From contig CAVZAA010000001.1 of NCBI GenBank assembly GCA_963773105.1, forward strand, positions 124,001 to 188,000: DNA of 64,000 nt, given 5' to 3'. This DNA is from Trebonia sp963773105. GTDB lineage: Bacteria > Actinomycetota > Actinomycetes > Streptosporangiales > Streptosporangiaceae. The notes beneath the pieces were generated by a model. That model did no database searches. It saw nothing but the letters and a program-made list of their open reading frames with translations, and was not told where the DNA came from. Every line of letters begins with the position of its first letter. Within the stretch, counting starts at the first letter, position 1. Of the stretch, positions 25,790 to 34,099 are shown in pieces. The translations under genes and the position numbers were made by a program.

Positions 25790-27715
25790 ATGAGCGAGAC
25801 TTCAACGATGCCCGCACAGCAGCAGACCACCACGACGACCGCCATCCATGAGACCGCGGTTGGCCTGGCGACCCGCGACGACGTGCGTAATGTCGCTATT
25901 GTCGCGCACGTCGACCACGGCAAGACCACACTGGTCGACGCGATGCTGTGGCAATCGGGCGCCTTCGGCGCGCACGCCCACGTCAACGAGCGAGTCATGG
26001 ACTCCAACGACCTGGAGCGCGAGAAGGGGATCACGATCCTCGCCAAGAACACCGCGGTGAAGCACGGCGGCCTGACGATCAACATCATCGACACGCCCGG
26101 CCACGCGGACTTCGGCGGCGAGGTCGAGCGCGGCCTTTCCATGGTGGACGGCGTGGTACTGCTGGTCGACGCCAGCGAGGGGCCGCTGCCACAGACCCGC
26201 TTCGTGCTGCGCAAGACGCTGGAGGCGAGCCTCCCCGTCATCCTCGTCATCAACAAGGTGGACCGCCCCGACGCCCGCATCGCCGAGGTCATCGACGCCT
26301 GCTACGAGCTGTTCATCGACCTCGACGCCAGCGAGGAGCAGATCGAGTTCCCGATCGTCTACGCTTCCGCGCGGGCGGGCCGGGCCTCGCTCAACCGGCC
26401 GCAGGACGGCGGGATGCCGGACAGCGAGAACCTCGAGCCGCTGTTCGACGTGATCCGCGAGACCGTCCCGGCCCCCGTCTACGACCCCGACGCCTCCCTC
26501 CAGGCGCACGTCACCAACCTCGACGCGTCCGCCTACCTGGGCCGCATCGCGCTCTGCCGGATCCACAACGGCACCATCCGCCGGGGCCAGCAGGCCGCCT
26601 GGTGCAAGACCGACGGCTCGATCGAGCGGGTGAAGATCACCGAGCTGCTCCGCACCGAGGCGCTCGAGCGGGTGCCGGCCGAGACCGCGGGCCCCGGTGA
26701 CATCATCGCGATCGCCGGCATTCCCGAGATCATGATCGGCGAGACCCTGGCCGACCCGAACGACCCGCATCCGCTCCCGCTGATCACGGTGGACGAGCCC
26801 GCGATCTCGATGACGATCGGCACCAACACCTCGCCGCTGGCCGGACGCGAAAAGGGCACCAAGGTGACGGCCCGCCTGGTCAAGGACCGGCTTGACCGCG
26901 AGCTCATCGGCAACGTGTCGCTGCAGGTGATCCCGACCGAGCGCCCCGACGCCTGGGAGGTCCGCGGCCGCGGCGAGCTCGCGCTCGCCATCCTGGTCGA
27001 GACCATGCGCCGCGAGGGCTACGAGCTGACCGTGGGCCGCCCGTCGGCGGTGACCAAGGAGATCAACGGCAAGGTGCACGAGCCGGTCGAGCGGCTCTCG
27101 ATCGACGTGCCGGAGGAGTTCCTGGGCGCGGTCACCCAGCTGGTCTCGGTCCGCCGGGGCCGGATGGAGACGATGACCAACCACGGGACCGGCTGGGTCC
27201 GGCTCGCGTTCATCGTCCCGTCCCGCGGCCTGATCGGGTTCCGCACCCAGTTCCTGACCGAGACCAGGGGCACCGGGATCGCGCACCACGTCTTCGAGGG
27301 CTACGAGCCGTGGGCGGGCGTGATCCGCGGCCGCCAGAACGGCTCGCTGGTCGCCGACCGAGCGGGCGCCTCCGCCGCCTACGCGATGTTCAACATCCAG
27401 GAGCGCGGGTCGCTGTTCCTCTCGCCCGCCACCGAGGTCTACGAGGGCATGATCGTGGGCGAGAACTCGCGGATGGACGAGATGGACGTGAACATCACCA
27501 AGGAGAAGAAGGTCACCAACATCCGCCAGTCCAACGCCGAAGAGCTCGAGCGGCTCGTCCCGCCGCGGCTGCTCAGCCTCGAGCAGGCACTTGAGTTCTG
27601 TGCCGATGACGAGTGCGTTGAGGTGACGCCGACGGCGGTCCGGCTCAGGAAGGTAATCCTCGACGGCAAGGAGCGCGGCCGGGTGCGCGGCCGGATCTCA
27701 CGCGAGCAGGGATAA
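25790..27715 (+). CDS. typA: Translational GTPase TypA/BipA
   Basis: 641 aa, slightly longer than usual because of a Thr-rich N-terminal extension. G1 AHVDHGKTTL (40-49), G3 DTPGHADFGGEVERG near 101, G4 NKVD near 155, then domain II, EF-G-like domains III and V and the BipA-specific C-terminal domain ending in KERGRVRG. BipA assists 50S assembly and translation under stress. ATG 25790 or the ATG six codons later may be used. It is monocistronic: a 230-base gene-free region lies upstream (with a doubled TTCAAGGAA near 25636) and a clear terminator follows. Confidence 0.94.
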   Translation: MSETSTMPAQQQTTTTTAIHETAVGLATRDDVRNVAIVAHVDHGKTTLVDAMLWQSGAFGAHAHVNERVMDSNDLEREKGITILAKNTAVKHGGLTINIIDTPGHADFGGEVERGLSMVDGVVLLVDASEGPLPQTRFVLRKTLEASLPVILVINKVDRPDARIAEVIDACYELFIDLDASEEQIEFPIVYASARAGRASLNRPQDGGMPDSENLEPLFDVIRETVPAPVYDPDASLQAHVTNLDASAYLGRIALCRIHNGTIRRGQQAAWCKTDGSIERVKITELLRTEALERVPAETAGPGDIIAIAGIPEIMIGETLADPNDPHPLPLITVDEPAISMTIGTNTSPLAGREKGTKVTARLVKDRLDRELIGNVSLQVIPTERPDAWEVRGRGELALAILVETMRREGYELTVGRPSAVTKEINGKVHEPVERLSIDVPEEFLGAVTQLVSVRRGRMETMTNHGTGWVRLAFIVPSRGLIGFRTQFLTETRGTGIAHHVFEGYEPWAGVIRGRQNGSLVADRAGASAAYAMFNIQERGSLFLSPATEVYEGMIVGENSRMDEMDVNITKEKKVTNIRQSNAEELERLVPPRLLSLEQALEFCADDECVEVTPTAVRLRKVILDGKERGRVRGRISREQG

Positions 27716-27759
27716 CCCGCTTCTAACGGTTTAAATTCAAAATCAGTTATCTCGAACGG

Positions 27760-27789
27760 ACCCGGCTGACTCTAAAAAGTCAGCCGGGT
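27760..27789. terminator. Rho-independent terminator after typA
   Basis: ACCCGGCTGACT at 27760-27771 pairs perfectly with AGTCAGCCGGGT at 27778-27789 around a six-base loop CTAAAA; TTCG follows. It ends typA. Confidence 0.88.
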
Positions 27790-27900
27790 TCGCTTTCGGC
27801 GTGGCGACGGAGTTTCGGCCTACTAGGACGCCAACGGGCCGCGCTTGCAAATGATCAGATCCCCACGCATTCCCACCGGAACCATTGATAAGCTCCGGCG

Positions 27901-29964
27901 GTGACTCGGCTCAGGCGTCATCGGGGTATCGCGGGAACCGCACTCATCATCGTCGCCGGGCTCACGCTCGCGGCCGCGGCGCAGACGGCGGTCAGGGATC
28001 CGGCGGCGCTCGCGGCCACCACCGGGTCGGCCGTCCAGGGCACCGATGTGTCCTCGCTGAACGGCTCGACCATCAACTGGGCCGATGTGGCCGGGTCGGA
28101 GCGCTTCGTCGCGGTCAAGGCGACCGAGGGCAACTACTACACCGACCCTGACTACCAGGCGGACGTCGCCAAGGCGGTGGCGGCGGGCCTGTACGTGATG
28201 CCCTACGTGTTCGCCAACCCCTACGGCTCGAGCGTCTCCAACCCCAACGCGGGCAACGGCTCGGGCAAGGTCCAGGCCGACTACGCCTGGGCGCAGGCGA
28301 TCAGCAAGGTGACCGCCCCCGCGTACAAGTCCGGTGCGCTGATGCTGCCGGTCGCGGTCGACCTGGAGTCCGACCCGTACGTCAACACCGAGAAGAACAG
28401 CAACCAGTGCTACGGGCTGAGCCCGTCGGCGATGGTGACCTGGATCCAGGGCTTCATCGCCGAGGCGAAGACGATCACCGGCAAGACCCCGGTCATCTAC
28501 ACCACGACCTCGTGGTGGAACGCCTGCACGGGGGGAAGCACCGCGTTCAGCGCTGACCCGCTGTGGATCGCCTCCTACGGCGTGTCCGTCCCCTCGATCC
28601 CGTCGGCCTGGAGCAACCTGGCAGTCTGGCAGTACTCGCAGAGCGGCGCCGTCAGCGGGATCAGCGGCGCGGCCGACCTCGACTCCCTCGGCCCCACCCA
28701 GACCACCCGCGTCAACACGGCCATCCCGGCCGAGCAGATCCAGACGCTGAGCTCGCTGGCCGCGCAGATCATTCCGTCCGGCTACACGGCGGCCGGCCTG
28801 CCCGCCGGGCTGTCGATAAGCACCTCCGGGCGGGTGACGGGGAAGCCGACCGTCATCGGCCGGTACACCGTGACCGTCACCCCCCCGGCCGGCGCCGCCC
28901 CGGCCTCGATGGCGTTCACCTGGGACGTGCACGGGACCATCGCGCCGTCCGTGGCGAACCGCTCGTCCACTGCGGGCACCCCCATCTCGCTCAAGGTGAC
29001 CACCTCCGGTCCGGACCAGAGCGACGGCTTCGCCCCCACGCTCTCCGCGTCCGGCCTGCCCGCGGGCCTCTCGATGACCTCCGCCGGGCTCATCACCGGC
29101 TGGCTGACCAGGCCGGGGACGTTCAAGGTGACGGTCGCCGCCGCCGACGGACTCGGCGGCACCGGGACCGCGTCGTTCACCTGGACGGTCAAGGCGGCCG
29201 CCGATAGCGGCACCGCCGGCCAGGTCAGGCAGGTTGGCGGCAGCGGCAAGTGCCTGAACGACCCGGGCGGCAACACCGCCAACGGCACCCGTCTCAACCT
29301 GTGGAGCTGCACCGGCAAGTCGAACCAGAGCTGGACGGTGGTCCAGGACGGGACGCTGCGGACCGGCGGCAAGTGCCTGGGCACGGTCGGCGACAGCTCC
29401 GCCAACGGCGCCAAGGTCCAGCTCGTCGCCTGCAACTCCGGCGACGGCGCCCAGCACTGGCTGACGGGCACCGACGGCCAGCTGGTCAACCTGCAGTCGG
29501 GCAAGTGCCTGGACGTCCCGGTTGCCAGCGCCGCCAACAACACCCAGCCGGTGATCGAGCCGTGCGCCAACTCGGCCAGCCAGCCGAACGAACACTGGCT
29601 CCGTTCCGCCGCCGCCATCGCGTCCGGCCTGCCCGGCCGCTGCGTCGCGACCTCGGGCACCGCCGCCGTGCTGGCTACCTGCGCGAACGTGAGCTCGCAG
29701 CATTGGCAGCCGGAACCGGACGGCACCATCCGCCTGGGCGGGAAATGCCTGCAAGAAGGCGGAGCAACGGTCCGTTCGACACTCTCGATTGGCTCTTGCT
29801 CGGGGGCGGCGGCGACCAAGTGGAAGCTGGTCTCGGCCGGGCCGATCGCCACCGAACTGGTCAACACCGGGTCCGGCCTCTGCGCCAGCGTCCCCGCCAC
29901 CGGCACCCGGCTGATCATCGCCGCCTGCGCCACCGCGCTGGCCACCACCTGGCATCTCGAATAG
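27901..29964 (+). CDS. Secreted GH25 lysozyme with Ig-like and ricin-type lectin domains
   Basis: 687 aa from GTG 27901. A signal peptide (GIAGTALIIVAGLTLAAAAQ) precedes the GH25 muramidase barrel, residues 45-260, with D49 (QGTDVSS), VAVKATEGNYY near 70 and the catalytic D154-x-E156 (VAVDLESD). Two Ig-like He_PIG repeats follow (GLPAGLSISTSGRVTG, GLPAGLSMTSAGLITG), then a ricin-B region of two trefoils with repeated CL...QxW motifs. It cleaves peptidoglycan outside the cell, with the lectin anchoring it to sugar. A paralogue lies 1.25 kb downstream. Confidence 0.92.
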   Translation: MTRLRRHRGIAGTALIIVAGLTLAAAAQTAVRDPAALAATTGSAVQGTDVSSLNGSTINWADVAGSERFVAVKATEGNYYTDPDYQADVAKAVAAGLYVMPYVFANPYGSSVSNPNAGNGSGKVQADYAWAQAISKVTAPAYKSGALMLPVAVDLESDPYVNTEKNSNQCYGLSPSAMVTWIQGFIAEAKTITGKTPVIYTTTSWWNACTGGSTAFSADPLWIASYGVSVPSIPSAWSNLAVWQYSQSGAVSGISGAADLDSLGPTQTTRVNTAIPAEQIQTLSSLAAQIIPSGYTAAGLPAGLSISTSGRVTGKPTVIGRYTVTVTPPAGAAPASMAFTWDVHGTIAPSVANRSSTAGTPISLKVTTSGPDQSDGFAPTLSASGLPAGLSMTSAGLITGWLTRPGTFKVTVAAADGLGGTGTASFTWTVKAAADSGTAGQVRQVGGSGKCLNDPGGNTANGTRLNLWSCTGKSNQSWTVVQDGTLRTGGKCLGTVGDSSANGAKVQLVACNSGDGAQHWLTGTDGQLVNLQSGKCLDVPVASAANNTQPVIEPCANSASQPNEHWLRSAAAIASGLPGRCVATSGTAAVLATCANVSSQHWQPEPDGTIRLGGKCLQEGGATVRSTLSIGSCSGAAATKWKLVSAGPIATELVNTGSGLCASVPATGTRLIIAACATALATTWHLE

Positions 29965-29985
29965 CCCTGGATTAACCCCCATCCA

Positions 29986-31194
29986 TTGCGCAGAGCCCTG
30001 TCGCAATACAGATCCTGGAGAGCAAGAATCACGCGGATCACGAAATACGCTCGGCGCACCGCCGTGGCGCTGGCGGCTGCCGGCCTAGTCGGCGCCGTGG
30101 CGGCGGCACCCTCCGCCCAGGGCGCCGTCAGCCCCGGATGGCGGGTCACGCGGGTGGTTCCGGCGACCTCGTGGGTTTGGGGGGTCGCCGCGACCGGACA
30201 GCGCGATGCGTTTGCCGTGAGCAACCCGTGTGATAGCTGCGGCGCGGACCCGATCCTGGTGGAGCGCTGGAACGGCACCGCCTGGCAGTCGCTGCCAAAG
30301 GTGCCGAGCCCGGCCTCCGGAGCCGCGCCCGGCTGGAGCGCGGCGGCGGTGACGGCCAGTTCCCCGTCCAACGCCTGGGCCTTCGCGGACTCGACCAACG
30401 GCCCCGCCGACGTCACCGTGGCCGAGCACTGGACGGGCCGCGGATGGGCCAAGCCGACCGTCTTCCCGACCTGGGCCGTGGTGGCGACGGCGGTGACGAG
30501 CGGACCGCGCGACGCGTGGGTCTTCGGGCAGCAGATCACCGCGTCATCGGCCTTCGCCGCCCACTACAACGGCTCCAAGTGGACGCGGGTCTCCGTGCCT
30601 ATCCTCGCCCAGCAGGCCAGCGCGCTCTCCGTTAAGAACGTCTGGGCCGTCGGCTCGTGGGCACTGGGCAAGGCGCCCAAGGGGGCGTCGCCGTTCGCCG
30701 TCGAGCACTGGACCGGCGCGTCGTGGCACGCGGTTACCGTGCCCGCGCTCAAGCTGCCCAAGGGCGAGTTCGTCCAGGCGCAGAACGTCGTCGCGGAAGG
30801 ACCGGACAACGTCTGGGCGGCCGGCATCCTCACCGCGGGCAGGGGCGTCGGCCCCGGCATTGTCCTGCTGCACTGGAACGGCAAGGCGTTCACCCGGGTG
30901 AACGTCCCGTACCCGGTCACCGGCCCCTACATCCTCAGCGGGGACGGGGCCGGCGGATTCTGGCTGTCGGCCACTCAGTACAGCAAGACCTCTTACCGCT
31001 TCTACCTCGATCACTACAACGGCGGGCACTGGACCCGCGTCGCCGTGCCGAACGAGCCCAAGAACCAGTCGCAGCTCAGCGCCATGACGGCAATCCCCGG
31101 CACGCGCTCGGTCTGGGCGACGGGCATGGAACTGCCCACCAGCGACCACGGCACCGGCTCCTCCCAAGGCATCATCCTCAAATACGGCCCCTGA
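29986..31194 (+). CDS. Secreted beta-propeller-like protein between two lysozymes
   Basis: About 390-402 aa. After a basic stretch a signal peptide is plausible (TAVALAAAGLVGAVAAAPSAQGA). The body is built of repeats of W.G..W and NVWA type: LVERWNGTAWQSLP, VAEHWTGRGWAKP, AAHYNGSKWTRV, VEHWTGASWHAV, LLHWNGKAFTRV, LDHYNGGHWTRV, which is a beta-propeller. The start is unclear: TTG 29986 has no Shine-Dalgarno, whereas GGAGAG at 30017 precedes an in-frame ATC. No catalytic residues recognised; a carbohydrate- or protein-binding role alongside the flanking muramidases is an inference. Confidence 0.72.
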   Translation: MRRALSQYRSWRARITRITKYARRTAVALAAAGLVGAVAAAPSAQGAVSPGWRVTRVVPATSWVWGVAATGQRDAFAVSNPCDSCGADPILVERWNGTAWQSLPKVPSPASGAAPGWSAAAVTASSPSNAWAFADSTNGPADVTVAEHWTGRGWAKPTVFPTWAVVATAVTSGPRDAWVFGQQITASSAFAAHYNGSKWTRVSVPILAQQASALSVKNVWAVGSWALGKAPKGASPFAVEHWTGASWHAVTVPALKLPKGEFVQAQNVVAEGPDNVWAAGILTAGRGVGPGIVLLHWNGKAFTRVNVPYPVTGPYILSGDGAGGFWLSATQYSKTSYRFYLDHYNGGHWTRVAVPNEPKNQSQLSAMTAIPGTRSVWATGMELPTSDHGTGSSQGIILKYGP

Positions 31195-31213
31195 GAAGAT
31201 AAGGTTCACCGAC

Positions 31214-33247
31214 GTGATTCGGCTTAGGCGCATCATTGGCATCGCGGGAAGCATGGTCATCATCGGCGGCCTGGTCGCCGCGGTCGCGGTGCGTACGGCG
31301 GCGAGCGCGCCGGCCGCGCTCGCCGCGAGCACCGTCCAGGGCACCGACATCTACGGGCAGACGACGGTGACGAGCTGGCCGGACGTGAAAAGCGCCGGGA
31401 TGAGCTTCATCGGCATCCAGGCCTACGACGGCGCCACTGTCCCCAATACGAATTACGACGCGCAGGTAACCGCGGCGCTCGGCCAGGGGCTGTTCGTCAT
31501 GCCCTACGTCTTCGCGGACCCGCTTAAGATCGCCGGCGGCGCGCAGTTCGCCAAGGCGTGGTCGGTGATCGACTCGGTCGCCGGCGAACCCTACGCCCGC
31601 GGCGGTCAGATGCTGCCGATCGCACTTGACATGGAGAGCGACCAGGCCGTTACCAGCAACCCTTGCTACGGGCTGAACCCGCAGCAGATGGTGAGCTGGA
31701 TCAGCGCCTTCATCGCCGCCGCGAAGGCCGACTCCGCCTCCGCCCCCGTCATCTACACGAGCTCGGGCTGGTGGCGGCAGTGCACCGGCAACAGCACCGC
31801 ATTCGGCGGCCAGCCGCTCTGGGTCGTCGCCTACGATGTGACCAGCCCGCCGCTCCCGGTCGGCTGGGCCGGCTACACGCTCTGGCAGAGCTCGAACACC
31901 GGTACCGTGACCGGCATCGGCGGCCCGGCCGATCTCGACCAGCTGCAGACGACGCCAACCGTCACCGCCGCCGCTGGCGCGAGCGGGTCCACGCAGCTCC
32001 GGACGCTCAACGCGCTCGCCGGGCAGCCCGTGTCCTACGCTGCCGCCTCGAAGCTGCCAGCGGGCGTCGCGCTGACCTCCGCTGGCCTGCTGAGCTGGTC
32101 CTCCGCTACCAAGGTGGGGGAGTATCAGGTGGCCGTCACCCCCGCGAGCACCGCCACGCCGGCCCGGGCCGTCGTTCCCGCCTCGATCACGGTCACCCTC
32201 AAGGCGCACGGCACGATCGTCCCGGCCACCCCCAATCGTTCGGCCACCGCGGGCTCTCCGATCGGGCTGACGATTTCCTACACCGGCACCGACGTGCAGG
32301 CCGGCTTCAAGCCGACGTTCACGCTGACCGGTCTGCCGCCGGGCCTTTCCGAGAGCTCTAACGGCAAGATCACCGGCTGGCCGTCCAGGCCCGGCGCCTA
32401 CAAGGTCACCGTCAAAGCCACCGACGCCCTCGGCGCAACCGCGTCCAGGTCGTTCACCTGGACCATCACCGCCGCCGTCGATTCCGGCCCGGCCGGTCAG
32501 ATCAGGCAGGTCGGCGGCAGCGGCAAGTGCCTGAACGACCCGGGCGGCAACACCGCCAACGGCACCCGCCTCAACCTGTGGACTTGCACCGGCAAGTCGA
32601 ATCAGCGGTGGACCACCGTCCAGGACGGGACGCTTCGCACCGGCGGCAAGTGCCTGGGCACGGTCGGCGACAGCTCCGCCAACGGCGCCAAGCTCCAGCT
32701 CGAGACGTGCAACTCCGGCGACGGCGCCCAGCATTGGCTCGCGGGCACCGACGGCCAGCTGGTCAACCCGCAGTCGGGCAAGTGCCTGGACGTCCCGGTT
32801 GCCAGCGCCGCCAACAACACCCAGCCGGTGATCGAGCCGTGCGCCAACTCGGCCAGCCAGCCGAACGAGCACTGGCTCCGTCCCGCCGCCGCCATCGCAT
32901 CCGGCCAGAACTGGACCTGCCTGGCGGCCTCGGGTTCGGACGCGTTGCTGCGGTCCTGCGCGAACGTGGCCGCCCAGCACTGGCAGCCGCAACCGGACGG
33001 CACGGTCCGGGCCGACGGCCAGTGCCTGGCCGACACGCTCACCACCGTCGGCTCGACGCTCTCGGTTGCCCGCTGCTCCGGGGAGGCGCTCACCAAGTGG
33101 AAGCTGGTCCCGGCCGGACCGATTGCCACCGAACTGGTCAGCGCCGTCTCCGGCCTGTGCGTGAGCGCCCCGCCGACCAGCAAGACCGATCACCTGGTCC
33201 TCGCCCGCTGCGCCAACGCCCCCGCGACCACCTGGCGCGTCGGCTAA
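31214..33247 (+). CDS. Secreted GH25 lysozyme paralogue with Ig-like and ricin lectin domains
   Basis: 677 aa from GTG 31214, with AAGGT upstream. Same architecture as the upstream GH25 gene: signal peptide, GH25 barrel (D45; catalytic-like D139-x-E141 in IALDMESD), two Ig-like repeats and a ricin-B region. The usual KATEG strand is replaced by IQAYDGAT, so activity or specificity may differ. The lectin part is nearly identical at DNA level to the upstream gene over about 400 bp while the barrels diverge. The pair with the propeller gene between forms one co-directional group ending at a strong hairpin. Confidence 0.88.
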   Translation: MIRLRRIIGIAGSMVIIGGLVAAVAVRTAASAPAALAASTVQGTDIYGQTTVTSWPDVKSAGMSFIGIQAYDGATVPNTNYDAQVTAALGQGLFVMPYVFADPLKIAGGAQFAKAWSVIDSVAGEPYARGGQMLPIALDMESDQAVTSNPCYGLNPQQMVSWISAFIAAAKADSASAPVIYTSSGWWRQCTGNSTAFGGQPLWVVAYDVTSPPLPVGWAGYTLWQSSNTGTVTGIGGPADLDQLQTTPTVTAAAGASGSTQLRTLNALAGQPVSYAAASKLPAGVALTSAGLLSWSSATKVGEYQVAVTPASTATPARAVVPASITVTLKAHGTIVPATPNRSATAGSPIGLTISYTGTDVQAGFKPTFTLTGLPPGLSESSNGKITGWPSRPGAYKVTVKATDALGATASRSFTWTITAAVDSGPAGQIRQVGGSGKCLNDPGGNTANGTRLNLWTCTGKSNQRWTTVQDGTLRTGGKCLGTVGDSSANGAKLQLETCNSGDGAQHWLAGTDGQLVNPQSGKCLDVPVASAANNTQPVIEPCANSASQPNEHWLRPAAAIASGQNWTCLAASGSDALLRSCANVAAQHWQPQPDGTVRADGQCLADTLTTVGSTLSVARCSGEALTKWKLVPAGPIATELVSAVSGLCVSAPPTSKTDHLVLARCANAPATTWRVG

Positions 33248-33255
33248 GCGAAAAG

Positions 33256-33297
33256 TCCTTGGCGTTTCCGGTGTCATAACACCGGAAACGCCAAGGA
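33256..33297. terminator. Perfect 19-bp hairpin between GH25 and sdhB (copy B of hairpin family)
   Basis: 33256-33274 pairs perfectly with 33279-33297 on a four-base loop CATA. It terminates both the GH25 gene and the convergent sdhCAB operon. Its right arm and flank resemble the element at 23873-23916. Confidence 0.88.
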
Positions 33298-33314
33298 TTT
33301 CGACTAGATGATCT

Positions 33315-34099
33315 TTAGCGCTTGCCGGGCACCGCCGGGGTGCCGGCGGCTCCGGCCGCCGCGAGATCTTCGAGCCGAGCCACACCAGCGGGTCGAACCG
33401 CCGTCCGGCCACGCGCTCCTTCATCGGGATGATCGCGTTGTCGGTGATCTTGATGTGCTCGGGGCAGACCTCGGTGCAGCACTTGGTGATGTTGCAGAGG
33501 CCCAGGCCGAAGTCGTCCTGCGCGATGTTGCGCCGGTCGGCCTCGTCGGCCGGGTGCATCTCCAGCTCGGCGACCCGCATCAGGAACCGCGGCCCGGAGA
33601 ACGCCGTCTCGTTGTCCTCGTGGTCGCGGATCGCGTGGCAGGTGTTCTGGCACAGGAAGCACTCAATGCACTTGCGGAACTCCTGCGACCGGTTCACGTC
33701 CTCCTGCTGCATCCGGAACTCGCCCGGCTTGATCGACGGGTCCGGCGTGAACGAGGGGATCTCGCGGGCCTTGGCGTAGTTGAACGACACGTCCGTGACC
33801 AGGTCCCGGATCACCGGGAAGGTCCGCATCGGCGTGATCGTCAGCGTCTCCTCCTCGGTGAAGGTCGACATCCGCGTCATGCAGCCCAGGCGCGGCATGC
33901 CGTTGATCTCCATCGAGCAGGAGCCGCACTTGCCGGCCTTGCAGTTCCAACGGATGGCCAGGTCGGACGCCTGCGTGGCCTGCAGCCGGTGCAGCACGTC
34001 GAGGACGACCTCGCCCTCGTTGACCTCGACCTTGTAGTCCTTCAGGGCGCCGGCGCCCGCGTCGCCGCGCCAGACCCGGAGCTTCGCCAGGTAACCCAT
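33315..34099 (-). CDS. sdhB: Succinate dehydrogenase iron-sulfur subunit, frame broken near C-terminus
   Basis: From ATG 34099 (one-base overlap with the sdhA stop). The plant-type 2Fe-2S site is C53, C58, C61, C73 (WNCKAGKCGSC); the 4Fe-4S/3Fe-4S cysteines are in CIECFLCQNTC and CNITKCCTEVCPEH. It passes electrons from the flavin subunit to quinone. After FDPLVWLGSKIS the frame runs through the terminator into antisense sequence; assuming one missing base near 33365 the protein ends GTPAVPGKR at TAA 33317-33315, giving 261 aa. A single sequence error is likely. Confidence 0.88.

Noticed and set aside
27823..30006. Long minus-strand open frame opposite the first GH25 gene
   Set aside because: Shadow of the real gene; low-complexity Gly/Arg/Ala composition, no motif.
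31178..33314. Very long minus-strand open frame continuing from sdhB across the GH25 gene
   Set aside because: It is antisense of the GH25 gene in a GC-rich genome and is reached only through the sdhB frame break; composition is Gly/Arg-rich noise.
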